Assembly: GCA_031278605.1 (NCBI GenBank)
Contig: JAITKB010000034.1
Location: forward strand, 1-54,083
DNA: 54,083 bases
Origin: Tannerellaceae bacterium
Lineage (GTDB): Bacteria; Bacteroidota; Bacteroidia; Bacteroidales; Tannerellaceae
Direction: 5' to 3'
The translations under genes and the position numbers were made by a program. The notes beneath the pieces are model-generated. The model was given only the letters and a program-made list of their open reading frames with translations. It was not told the DNA's origin and did not search any database. Shown here one piece after another: positions 17,360 to 26,789 of the stretch (positions are counted from its first letter, which is position 1; the number at the start of each line of letters is the position of its first letter).

Positions 17360-18181
17360 CTAAACGCCGCTGAAGGCGGAGAATCCTCCGTCGACGGGGA
17401 GTAGGGCTCCGGTGATGAACGAGGCGGCTTCGCTGCACAGGAATTGTACGGCTCCGTTTAGTTCGGTGATGTCTCCGAAGCGTTTCATGGGGGTTTTGGC
17501 TAATACTTTTTGGCTCCGTTCGGTGAGGCTTCCGTCGGGGTTGAGCAGGACGGCTCGGTTTTGGTCTCCGATGAAGAAGCCCGGTGCAATGGCGTTTACC
17601 CGTATGCCGTCGCCGTATTTGAGCGCCATTTCCGTGGCCAGCCATTGCGTGAAATTGCTGATGCCGGCCTTGGCCACCGAATAGCCGGGCACGCGCGTGA
17701 TGGCCGAGTAGGCCGTCATGGAGGATACGTTGACGATGCATCCGCTTTTTTGTTTTGCCATGATCTTGCCGAAGACCAGGCAGGGGTAAACGGTTCCGTT
17801 GAGGTTCAGGGCGGTGACCTTTTCCCAGTCGGTTATTTGCAAGTCGAAGAAGCTCTGGTCCGGGGCCAGGGTTGCTCCGGGGAGGTTGCCTCCGGCGATA
17901 TTGAGCAGGACGTCTATGGTTCCCCATTGGGTCACCGCCTCGGCGGCCGCTTTTTCCAGGCTTTCGACCTCCAGCACATCGGCTGTAATGCCGAGGACTT
18001 CCCCGCCCGAGGCTCGGAGTTCTTCCACCCGCTTCTCAAGCGGCTCCCGGCGGACGTCCAGGGCAACGACCCGGGCTCCGGCCTGTACAAAACTCTTGGC
18101 GATGCTTCCGCCAAGCACTCCGCCGGCGCCGCTGATCACGGCTACTTTTCCGGCAATACTGAAATTCGTCATGGGTTTCAT
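17360..18181 (-). CDS. SDR family oxidoreductase, probable D-mannonate oxidoreductase/fructuronate reductase by context
   Basis: 273 aa; GKVAVISGAGGVLGGSIAKSF, LLNIAGGN, YSVAKAGISNF; ATGA overlap with uxuA. Confidence 0.88.
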   Translation of the reverse strand: MKPMTNFSIAGKVAVISGAGGVLGGSIAKSFVQAGARVVALDVRREPLEKRVEELRASGGEVLGITADVLEVESLEKAAAEAVTQWGTIDVLLNIAGGNLPGATLAPDQSFFDLQITDWEKVTALNLNGTVYPCLVFGKIMAKQKSGCIVNVSSMTAYSAITRVPGYSVAKAGISNFTQWLATEMALKYGDGIRVNAIAPGFFIGDQNRAVLLNPDGSLTERSQKVLAKTPMKRFGDITELNGAVQFLCSEAASFITGALLPVDGGFSAFSGV

Positions 18182-19374
18182 TGTTTTTCTTTTAAAAGAG
18201 GTTGATGGGATTCAAGGGAATGGATGGCCGCCAGCACGCCGTCCATCTGCGCCAGGGCGTACATGCGTCCGAAGAAGGAGTATCCGGGGTTGTAGCCCCG
18301 GGTGGCGTCGTCGAACATCAGGCGTCCGTGGTCGATGCGCATGGGGAGGCCGGGATGGATTTCTTCAAAGATTCGCGCCACTTCCACCAGGCGTCCGCCT
18401 CCTTGCAGGTGGGAGGCTTCCCGGAAGTCGCCCCCGGGCAAAAGCTCCGTGCTGCGAAGGTGCACATAGTGGGTGCGTCCGGCAAACCGTCGCGCCAGGT
18501 CCGGGAGGTCGTTCCCCGCTCCGGCGCTGAGGGAACCGGCGCAGAAAGTCAGTCCGTTGCGGGGATTGTCCACGCAACGGAGGATCCGGGCGATGTCCTC
18601 GCCTCCGGTCACAATCCGCGGCAAACCCAACACGGGCCAGGGCGGATCGTCGGGGTGGATGCAGAGGTTGATCCCCCAGGTCTCGCACACGGGTATCACC
18701 TCCCGGAGGAAGTAACGCAGGTTGTCGCGCAAATCCTCGGCCTTCATGCCTTCGTACGGGGCCAACAGGCGGCGGAAAAGGGCCACGGGATGGCGTTCGC
18801 CCGTGCGGATATTGCCGTGGATAAACCCCTGGGTCTTTACAATGATGGTATCCACCAGGGCCTCTTCCTCTGCGGGGGTGATGGTATGGGCCAAGGCCTC
18901 GACCCGTGCCATTTCCTGCGGGGTATAATCCCTTGCTGCGTCCTTGCGCCCAAGGATATGGCAGTCGAAATAGGCAAAGCGCGTCTTGCTGAAGAAAAGC
19001 GAAGTCGTGCCGTCCGGGCAGGGACAGGCCAGGTCGGTGCGTATCCAGTCGATAACGGGCATGAAGTTGTAACAAACGGTGCGTATGCCGGCGCGGCCCA
19101 GGTTGGCGAGGCTTTGCTTATAGTGCTCGATGCAGGTGTCGCGGTCTTTCCCTCCGTATTTGATCGTCTCGGCTACGGGGAGGCTCTCCACCACGGCCCA
19201 GTGGAATCCTGCGTTTTCGATGGTGTGTTTCACTTCCCGGATCGCTTCCGTTTCCCAGACCTCGCCGTTTGGCGTATCGTACAGGGCGGTTACGATGCCC
19301 TCCACGCCGATTTGTCGGAGCATATCGAAGGTTATCCGGTCCTTCTTCCCGAACCATCTCCAGGTTTTCTTCAT
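18178..19374 (-). CDS. uxuA: mannonate dehydratase
   Basis: Starts MKKTWRWFGKKDRITFDMLRQIGVEGIVTALYDTPNGEVW; ATGA overlaps on both sides; upstream part of the 555-aa ORF is not used. Confidence 0.95.
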   Translation of the reverse strand: MKKTWRWFGKKDRITFDMLRQIGVEGIVTALYDTPNGEVWETEAIREVKHTIENAGFHWAVVESLPVAETIKYGGKDRDTCIEHYKQSLANLGRAGIRTVCYNFMPVIDWIRTDLACPCPDGTTSLFFSKTRFAYFDCHILGRKDAARDYTPQEMARVEALAHTITPAEEEALVDTIIVKTQGFIHGNIRTGERHPVALFRRLLAPYEGMKAEDLRDNLRYFLREVIPVCETWGINLCIHPDDPPWPVLGLPRIVTGGEDIARILRCVDNPRNGLTFCAGSLSAGAGNDLPDLARRFAGRTHYVHLRSTELLPGGDFREASHLQGGGRLVEVARIFEEIHPGLPMRIDHGRLMFDDATRGYNPGYSFFGRMYALAQMDGVLAAIHSLESHQPLLKEKQ

Positions 19375-21506
19375 CACAAACGCCCTCCGTGCACGGCGCT
19401 TATCTGCCGCTTCAGGTCCTCCAGGTCGTGCACCGGGCGTTCCAGCTCGTAGGGGATGGGCCGACGGGAGAAGGTTTGGAAATACAACAAGCAGGCGTCT
19501 TTCCATACCAGGGCGTCGCGGGCCTGGGTTCGCAGCCGGGATTGCACCTGAAGGAAACGTTCCGGGTCGACAAACCCCTCCAGGCGGTCCCACACCTTCT
19601 GGTAGGCGCGCACGGTTTGCACTCCTTCGTCGTAACGGTAGCAGAGGTTCTCCCAGAGGCTGAGGCCGTTGGCCAGCGGATGCGTCCAGGGGACACGGTG
19701 GAACCACAAAAGGAGGTTTTCGGGGCAACGCGCCGGGTCGGCATAGATCCCCGCCAACGGCTCGTGGTATTGGGCTACGGCGTTGCTTCCCGTTGGCGTT
19801 CGGTCGAAGCCTATCCCCCCGGTATCGGCCTTGTGGTAATACCACGGCATCCAGTCGGCTCGCCCCCCGGGTATATCGCCCCAGGGTTCCGGCCCGTAAT
19901 GCTGGCGGAAAGCAAAGATGTGATGCAGGCCGTAGGGCATCATGTAGTTCACGCAGGTTTCGCGCGAGGTCAGCATCAGGTCCTTTACCGGGTCAAGGAA
20001 AGCCTCGTTGTGGGTGAAGGTCTGGCGTATCCATTCGTCGGCGATTTGCTCCGAGGTCAAGTCGTGCTTCCAGGCCAGGCGTCCGAAGGCATACCAGTTG
20101 GCCTGTGCGAAGGGATGTCCGCACCAGTTTGCATCGCTGCCCGTATTGGCTACGCCGGCGATGGCCGAGAGGCGCCGGGAGCCGAAGGTTGCGTCGGTCA
20201 ATCGCGCCACCGTGGAGCCTTCCCCCCACGCCCGGGTATCGCTTCGGAGGGTTTCTTCAAAAAGCGGCGCCAGGAAGACCAACTGCTTGGAATGTCCGAG
20301 ATACTCCTGGGTGATTTGAAACTCCACCATCGTCGGCGTCTGCCGTAACGCTCCGAAAAGCGGGCTGAAAGGCTCCCTCGGCTGGAAGTCAATAGGTCCG
20401 TTCTTGATCTGTATCATCACATTGTCGCGGAACTGCCCGTCCAGCGGGACAAACTCCCCATAGGCCTGCTTCGCCCGGTCTTCCTGGGTCGGACTGTAAA
20501 CAAAGGCCCGCCAAATCACAATCCCCCGGTAGGGTTTGAGGGCGTCGGCCAGCATATTCGCCCCGTCGGCATGGGTGCGGGCGTAGTCCTGCGGACCCGA
20601 TTGCCCCTCCGAATTGGCCTTGACCAGCACACCCCCGAAATCGGGTATCAGCGCGTAGATTTCCTTCATTTTCTTTTGCCACCATTGCCTGACGTCCTTA
20701 TTCAGCGGGTCGGCCTCGGGCAATCCCCCGATGGTTTGGGGGGCGGAGAAGTTGACCGAGAGGTATACCTGCAATCCATACGGGCGGAAGACCTCGGCCA
20801 GGGCCTTTACCTTTTCCAGGTAGGGGCGGGTGAGTATCTGCGGATTGGCGTTCACGTTGTTCAACACCGTTCCGTTGATGCCGACCGAGGCATTGGCGCG
20901 GGCATAGGCTTCGTAGCGCGGCGAGAGGGTGTCGGGCAGTTGGCTCCACTGCCAGAGGGACCCCCCGGCATATCCCCGTTCGATGCTTCCGTCGAGGTTG
21001 TCCCAGTGATTCAGCAAACGCCGTTCATAGGCCGGTGTTTCCCGGATCGTTTCCCCCGTCCATAGCCCGGAGGCTATCAGGCGGAGGAAGTGGAACACGC
21101 CGTAAAGCACCCCCTGGTCGCCCTCGGAGGCAATCACAAGGTGGGAGCCGACGCTTGTAATCAAAAAGCCGTCGCGCCCAAGCCCGTTGAGGGCTTTTCG
21201 GGGGAGCAAGGCGTTTACCGCCTTGCTTTTGCCGGTTCCTACGACCAGCGCTGTGTTTGCATCGGTCACGCCGGAGAAGGATATTTCCCCTCCGGTGAAA
21301 GACTTCCAGGCCGTATGCAACTCCCGGAGCGCGACGCCAAGCGTAGGCGAGGTTTCGTCGGCCACCACCCGCTCGAAGCGGTATCCCACCCTCTCAAGGG
21401 GTGCATAGCGCAACCAAAGCCGGCTGCCGTCTTCGGCTATCAGGGTCGAAGCGCAAAGGAAACAGAAGAAAAAGGACAAAAAGGCTTTCCTAGTTTTAGT
21501 CCGCAT
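19374..21506 (-). CDS. alpha-glucuronidase (GH67)
   Basis: 710 aa; signal peptide; DGSRLWLRYAPLE...; HWDNLDGSIERGYAGGSLW; GINGTVLNNVNA; LVKANSEGQSGPQDYARTHADGANMLADAL. Confidence 0.95.
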   Translation of the reverse strand: MRTKTRKAFLSFFFCFLCASTLIAEDGSRLWLRYAPLERVGYRFERVVADETSPTLGVALRELHTAWKSFTGGEISFSGVTDANTALVVGTGKSKAVNALLPRKALNGLGRDGFLITSVGSHLVIASEGDQGVLYGVFHFLRLIASGLWTGETIRETPAYERRLLNHWDNLDGSIERGYAGGSLWQWSQLPDTLSPRYEAYARANASVGINGTVLNNVNANPQILTRPYLEKVKALAEVFRPYGLQVYLSVNFSAPQTIGGLPEADPLNKDVRQWWQKKMKEIYALIPDFGGVLVKANSEGQSGPQDYARTHADGANMLADALKPYRGIVIWRAFVYSPTQEDRAKQAYGEFVPLDGQFRDNVMIQIKNGPIDFQPREPFSPLFGALRQTPTMVEFQITQEYLGHSKQLVFLAPLFEETLRSDTRAWGEGSTVARLTDATFGSRRLSAIAGVANTGSDANWCGHPFAQANWYAFGRLAWKHDLTSEQIADEWIRQTFTHNEAFLDPVKDLMLTSRETCVNYMMPYGLHHIFAFRQHYGPEPWGDIPGGRADWMPWYYHKADTGGIGFDRTPTGSNAVAQYHEPLAGIYADPARCPENLLLWFHRVPWTHPLANGLSLWENLCYRYDEGVQTVRAYQKVWDRLEGFVDPERFLQVQSRLRTQARDALVWKDACLLYFQTFSRRPIPYELERPVHDLEDLKRQISAVHGGRL

Positions 21507-24150
21507 AATAAGCCTCTCCCGTGATTTCTATCTCTTGCTGTGCGACCTGTCCGGAGGCAATGGCTTCCGGAGCCGGCTGGCGTCCGCCGACCGACAGAAG
21601 CAGTTTGCCCGGCAGGACCTGCGCCCGGTTGTCCGTATCCCTGGCGGCGATCTGCAACGGCTCCAGGGTGAAGTTCACGGTTTTCGCTTCTCCGGCTTTG
21701 AGGTGGATGCGTTTGAATCCCTGGAGGGAACGGATGGGGGTTTTCAGCGGACTGCCGGGCAGGGAGACGTACAACTGTACGACCTCGTCGCCGTCGACCT
21801 GTCCGGTATTTCGGACCTCCACCGATACCTCAAGGGCGTCTCCGGCCTGGACGGAAGCAGGCACAGGGTCTATCCGGTAGGCAAAGGTTGTATAGCTTAA
21901 CCCGTAGCCGAATTCATAGAGCGGGGTGTCGTGGAAGTAGCGGTAGGTTTTCCCTTGCATATCGTAATTATCGAAGGCGGGTATTTGCTTTATATCCTTA
22001 TAAAAGGTTACCGGCAGCCGTCCGGCGGGGTTGTAATCGCCGAAGATCACGTCGGCCAAGGCCGCGCCTCCCTGCTGTCCGGGATACCAGGCTTCGATGA
22101 TAGCCGGCAGGTGTTCGGCTTCCCAATTGAAGGCCAAAGCGCTCCCGTTGAGCAATACGAGCACGGTAGGTTTCCCCAGCTTATGAATTTCGCGGATCAA
22201 CTCCGTTTGTGTTTCGGGCAGACGTATGTCTAGGCGATCGCCTCCGGCAAACCCTTCCACCTTAACCGGCATCTCTTCGCCTTCCAGCAAAGGGCTTAAC
22301 CCCATACAAAGGATCACCAGGTCCGAGGATGCTGCCAGTTCCACCGCTTCCTGTTTCAGATGGGGCTTCGGCGTATCCCACAGCAAACGCATGATGGCAT
22401 AGTCGGTATGGTCCTGCAGGTATTCCACGCGCAGATTGTAGGCCTTACCGCCTTCCAGGTGCATGAGTTCGTAAACCTTGCGCGGATGATGCTCATTTTT
22501 CCATCGCGTAACCAGGGAATCGTTCAGGTAGAGGTTGAAGCCTGAAAATCCTTCGCCTCCCAGGGCGTATTCGCCGGTTACGGGGGGGATCAGCCAACCG
22601 GTCCAGCGAACGGAGAAATCATCGTAAGCCATATCCTCAAAGGGCGGGGTGGTCCACCACACAAAGTCTATGTTCGGGTCTGTTTGGGTATGGGCGGGGG
22701 TTCCTTCCCAGGTTTTATTTGCGAAATATTCGGCCTTCAGCCCTTTCTGCGAAGCCGTTTCGTCGGTAAACAGGAAATCGGCGGGGATCGCTTCAAAATA
22801 AGGAAGCTTCTCGGCCAGGGGGCAACCCTGTGCAAAGATCACCTGGGCCTGCGGCAACTTCTCGCGCAAACCCGTCAACGGGGTTTTGGGCTGCGAGGGG
22901 TATCCGTTGTAGTTCCCCAACAGGACTTCTTGGTCGTCGGCGTTCGGGCCGATTACGGCTACCTTCTTCACCTCCTTGCTAAAGGGCAAAAGATTGCCTT
23001 CGTTTTTCAGCAGCACCATGGATTTGCGTGCGGCGTCCAAGGAAAGCGCCTGATGTTCCTTGCTGTCCACCACGTCGTAGGGGATTTGTGTGTATTTCAC
23101 GTCCTTTTCCGGGTCGAACATCCCCAGTTTCATCATGGCCGTGAGTATCCTTGTCACGGGCAGGTTGAGTTCTTCCTCCGTGATCAATCCCTGTTCCACG
23201 GCTGCTCCAAGGTGGAGGTAGGTATTCCCGCAATTTTGGTCGGTTCCTGCCTTGACGGCCATGGCTGCGGCTTCTTCGGGGGTAGCGGTCACGTGATGCG
23301 CCCGTTCCATGAAGAAATCGGCAATGGCCCAGCAATCGGAAACGATGTAGCCTTCAAAACCCCATTCCGTGCGCAACAGGTTTTCAAGGAAAAGGCTTCC
23401 GCAGCAGGGCGCTCCCCGCAGACTCTGGTAAGCGCACATCACGGAGTAGACCTTGGCCTCCTGCACGGCGCGTTTGAAGTGGGGCAGATAGGTTTCCGCC
23501 ATATCGTAATCGCTCGGCCATACGTCAAAAGAGTGGCGTGTGGATTCGGGGCCGCTGTGTACGGCGAAATGCTTGGCCGTAGCCACTAGCTTGAGGTATT
23601 GGGGATCGTCCCCCTGCAATCCCCGGATAAAGGGGACGGCAAGTCCTGCCGTGAGATAGGGGTCTTCGCCATAGGTTTCCATTCCCCTTCCCCAGCGTGG
23701 GTCCCGGAAGATGTTGATATTGGGCGTCCAGTAGGTCAGTCCCTGGTAGATGCCCCTTTTGTTCCTCGACGCATATTCGTGGTGTTTGGCGCGCGCCTCG
23801 TCCGAGATGGCCTCGGCGATGGCTCCCATTTCCTCGTCGTCCCACATGGCCGCCATGCCGATGGCCTGGGAGAAAACCGTGGCCCGTCCCGAACGACCTA
23901 CGCCATGCAGACATTCGTTCCAAAAATTATGGGCAGGGATACCCAGGCGTTCCACCCCCGGGGAATCATACCTTAGCATATCTATTTTTTCCTGCAGGGT
24001 CATTTCGGACACCAAACCTTCGGCTCGTTCCAGGAACGGGAGCGAGGTGTCTTTGTACGTGCCTGCATTGGGGTTTGTACATCCTGCGAGGGTTGCCAGC
24101 AAGGCGACGGGCAGGAATAATTTCAAGAGTAAGCGATTTCTGTTCATCAT
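21496..24150 (-). CDS. glycoside hydrolase family 3 lipoprotein with inserted PA14 domain (beta-xylosidase/glucosidase-like)
   Basis: 884 aa; lipobox LLATLAGC; GFEGYIVSDCWAIADFF; PA14-like GLKAEYFANKTWEG...VRWTGWLIPPVTGEYALGGEG; C-terminal FnIII-like. Confidence 0.93.
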   Translation of the reverse strand: MMNRNRLLLKLFLPVALLATLAGCTNPNAGTYKDTSLPFLERAEGLVSEMTLQEKIDMLRYDSPGVERLGIPAHNFWNECLHGVGRSGRATVFSQAIGMAAMWDDEEMGAIAEAISDEARAKHHEYASRNKRGIYQGLTYWTPNINIFRDPRWGRGMETYGEDPYLTAGLAVPFIRGLQGDDPQYLKLVATAKHFAVHSGPESTRHSFDVWPSDYDMAETYLPHFKRAVQEAKVYSVMCAYQSLRGAPCCGSLFLENLLRTEWGFEGYIVSDCWAIADFFMERAHHVTATPEEAAAMAVKAGTDQNCGNTYLHLGAAVEQGLITEEELNLPVTRILTAMMKLGMFDPEKDVKYTQIPYDVVDSKEHQALSLDAARKSMVLLKNEGNLLPFSKEVKKVAVIGPNADDQEVLLGNYNGYPSQPKTPLTGLREKLPQAQVIFAQGCPLAEKLPYFEAIPADFLFTDETASQKGLKAEYFANKTWEGTPAHTQTDPNIDFVWWTTPPFEDMAYDDFSVRWTGWLIPPVTGEYALGGEGFSGFNLYLNDSLVTRWKNEHHPRKVYELMHLEGGKAYNLRVEYLQDHTDYAIMRLLWDTPKPHLKQEAVELAASSDLVILCMGLSPLLEGEEMPVKVEGFAGGDRLDIRLPETQTELIREIHKLGKPTVLVLLNGSALAFNWEAEHLPAIIEAWYPGQQGGAALADVIFGDYNPAGRLPVTFYKDIKQIPAFDNYDMQGKTYRYFHDTPLYEFGYGLSYTTFAYRIDPVPASVQAGDALEVSVEVRNTGQVDGDEVVQLYVSLPGSPLKTPIRSLQGFKRIHLKAGEAKTVNFTLEPLQIAARDTDNRAQVLPGKLLLSVGGRQPAPEAIASGQVAQQEIEITGEAYYAD

Positions 24151-24153
24151 GGT

Positions 24154-25488
24154 CTATTTGTTTTTTTTGTCCTGCGTTCTTTTCAGGGCGCAGGTGGTTA
24201 TATAATATTTTGCTATCATGGCTGGCGTTTCCCATGCCGGGAGACCGTGTTCCACGTATTGGAGGAAATTTTCCGTTACCTGCCCGAAATGGGCTTCGTG
24301 TCCGTTGCGGTAGTTATCCGGGATGTGAACCTCCCAGGTATCTTCGGCTGTTTTCCGGAGGCTAATGCCCGGATATTTCCCGGCCACAAAGGAGACGGCT
24401 TCCTGCAGGTCTTTTTCGTAGGCTGTCCGCTCAACGCTTTCTGTGGCCCGGATGAAAAGGACGGGTTGGTATCCCTGTTCTTTTCCCTGCCGGATAATTA
24501 AATGCGCTTTGCTTCCTTTCAGGATGGAGTAATGCGTATCGCCTCCTCCTTCGGGGTGACTGTAATTCCAGGAAACGGCCACCCGGGCATGTATGTTTTT
24601 TATTTTGTAGGCGATCACGCCGTTGGCTTCCACGTAAAGGGTGTCGGCGGAAACGTTTTTCTGCAAAAAAGCAGGATAGGCATCCAGCCCCGTTACTTCC
24701 CTGAACTGTTCCGGGCTAAGGGGTGTGCTCCGGGAATGGGCCTCCAGCAGAGTGACGTCTTTTTGGTAATCGAGGATTTGTTCGGGGAAGAGTTCCCATT
24801 GAACCAGATCCACCAGATGCGTGGTTACGTCCACCAGGCCGGCGCCCTGCTGTTCCGCATCGAAAAACCAGGCGGGTCGCCGGAGCGGATTTCCGGAGAC
24901 GGTTTTGAGGAAGTGGTGCACACTTTCCTTTACAACGGCGGGATGCTCGATCGTACCTGTTTGCTGTTCGCCATAGACGGCAGGCAGGAGGGAAAATTCT
25001 TTTTGCAGCATTGTAGCAATTTCAAAGCGCTCGGTCATGATATCGTAGAGCAGGAGGCCGTTTTGTTCGGCTATGCGGAAACAGGCTTTCAGCTTTTCAA
25101 AGTCTTCGGGGCGGATTGCCATGGGCTTATCTGCCAAGACATGCATTCCGGCGGCTAAGGCTTGTCGGATGTATTCGATTTTCTTTCCGTTGTTACCGGC
25201 GATTACCAGGACGTTGCCTTTCTTTTCCGACAACATTTTTTCCATGTAATCCTCTCCCGTGTAGACCACTTCGGTCCATTGCGTGGGATTATCCCTGCGG
25301 GTGTTATAGCCCTGAATTATCTTCAGGTGTTCCCGGAGTTCATCTCCTTCGGGGGCATAGACATACACCTTTTGGTCCACTTGGGGATAGGATATTTTCT
25401 GCACCAGGGCCGCATGGAAATGTCCCGGGTCGAGGGTTATGAGTTTCACGGCCAGCAGTCCGGCCAGCAGGGGTAGGGAAGGTTCCAT
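24154..25488 (-). CDS. Gfo/Idh/MocA family oxidoreductase (putative oxidoreductase C-terminal domain type)
   Basis: 444 aa; VKLITLDPGHFHAALVQ...; VLVIAGNNGKKIEYIRQALAAGMHVLADKPMAI. Confidence 0.85.
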   Translation of the reverse strand: MEPSLPLLAGLLAVKLITLDPGHFHAALVQKISYPQVDQKVYVYAPEGDELREHLKIIQGYNTRRDNPTQWTEVVYTGEDYMEKMLSEKKGNVLVIAGNNGKKIEYIRQALAAGMHVLADKPMAIRPEDFEKLKACFRIAEQNGLLLYDIMTERFEIATMLQKEFSLLPAVYGEQQTGTIEHPAVVKESVHHFLKTVSGNPLRRPAWFFDAEQQGAGLVDVTTHLVDLVQWELFPEQILDYQKDVTLLEAHSRSTPLSPEQFREVTGLDAYPAFLQKNVSADTLYVEANGVIAYKIKNIHARVAVSWNYSHPEGGGDTHYSILKGSKAHLIIRQGKEQGYQPVLFIRATESVERTAYEKDLQEAVSFVAGKYPGISLRKTAEDTWEVHIPDNYRNGHEAHFGQVTENFLQYVEHGLPAWETPAMIAKYYITTCALKRTQDKKNK

Positions 25489-25506
25489 GTTTTTGTCTTT
25501 GTTCTT

Positions 25507-26766
25507 TTATTTTTGGGCGATGACCTTTGGCGAATGGGCAAAGTCCTGCCAGAGCCGGTCGGCTTGTTCGGGCGTCATTTCGCCTTCGTAGGCCAGGATT
25601 CTGTATTTGAGGATGTAGTGTCCGCCGGGTTGAAGTTCCCAGTCCTTGTTTTTGGTGGGGGCGAAGTTGATAAAGGCGTCTCCTCGTCCTCCGTTGGCAT
25701 TTTCGTCCCAGATACGTAGCGGTTCGGGGGCGTTGTAGTTGTTGGGATGTCCCATAAAGAGCAGGCCGGAGCGACCGCCGGGCGTATCGCCTGTGATATA
25801 GATCCACCGGGCGGTTGTACCGTCGATATGGGGGCGTGTTTTTCCTTCGGAGGTATACATTTCGCAGTTGTCTTTTGTCCATTCGGCCCTTGCCCTGTAT
25901 CCGAATCCGGCGTAGCGATAAGCCTGCAACAAGACGGGTTGGGGGGTAGAGGGAAACAAATGCGACTCGAAATCCCAGAGGAATCCCTCTGGAACGTTCC
26001 AGGCCTTGACCTTCCAGGATTCGTTCAGGACCTTTTGTTCTTCTTCTTGCGGTTTCAGGATGTAATGCTCCAGGGTGGCCGTGTATCCGCAGAAGACGTC
26101 TCCCCGGAATATTTGGTCGATGCTTCGTGCCCGCACGCTTCCGGTTTTGTCGCCGAGGTTCCACAGGTCGTAGCTCTGTCCCTCGTAGATGAGGCGTGTC
26201 CAGGGATTCCATATGCCGAAATGGTGCCGGTGGTCTTGCGGTTGGATCTGGGTAAGGACATGTCCGGCGGGGGAATAGGCCGGATGAATAAAGCCGCTTC
26301 GTCCGAAGGCCGGATCCACACCCTGGGGTGCATCGAGGTGGGCGTAATGATATTCCAGCACGGCTTGTCCGGCTTTTGTCAGCCGCAGGGTTTTTTGGGT
26401 ATCTACCAGATCCATAGCCTGCTTCCGGTCAGGGGCGGTTCCGGGGGGGAGTTCTTTGATGACGGCAACGAATCGGCGAACGCTTCCCGCGGGGGTTTCC
26501 CCGTTCAGTATCCAGTAGAGGGTGGGCGGCTCGCCTTCTTCCGGGGCGTATTGCGAGGGCAGTTCCTGTCTTGTTTTTCCTTGGTCGATCCATTCATAGA
26601 GGGTGATCACGGAAGATGCGGTTGGTTTCAGGGCGGAGATATCGGCCGATACGACACAGTCCGTGCGGTTGGTTTCGCCGGCTTGGAGCGTCAGGGAGAT
26701 TTCCCTTGTGGTGCAGGCGCTCCAGAGGGTGGCCGAGGCGATCAGCAGGGAGAACAGGCTTTTCAT
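25507..26766 (-). CDS. DUF6807 (PmoA-like) lipoprotein
   Basis: 419 aa; lipobox-like LWSAC; GFIHPAYSPAGHVLTQIQPQDHRHHFGIWNPWTR hallmark. Confidence 0.85.
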   Translation of the reverse strand: MKSLFSLLIASATLWSACTTREISLTLQAGETNRTDCVVSADISALKPTASSVITLYEWIDQGKTRQELPSQYAPEEGEPPTLYWILNGETPAGSVRRFVAVIKELPPGTAPDRKQAMDLVDTQKTLRLTKAGQAVLEYHYAHLDAPQGVDPAFGRSGFIHPAYSPAGHVLTQIQPQDHRHHFGIWNPWTRLIYEGQSYDLWNLGDKTGSVRARSIDQIFRGDVFCGYTATLEHYILKPQEEEQKVLNESWKVKAWNVPEGFLWDFESHLFPSTPQPVLLQAYRYAGFGYRARAEWTKDNCEMYTSEGKTRPHIDGTTARWIYITGDTPGGRSGLLFMGHPNNYNAPEPLRIWDENANGGRGDAFINFAPTKNKDWELQPGGHYILKYRILAYEGEMTPEQADRLWQDFAHSPKVIAQK

Positions 26767-26789
26767 GTTTTTATTGGGTTAAAATCGGA

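Noticed and set aside
19375-19845. Upstream extension of the 555-aa uxuA ORF
   Set aside because: Lies inside the GH67 gene in another frame; the UxuA N-terminus MKKTWRWFGKKDRIT begins at 19374.
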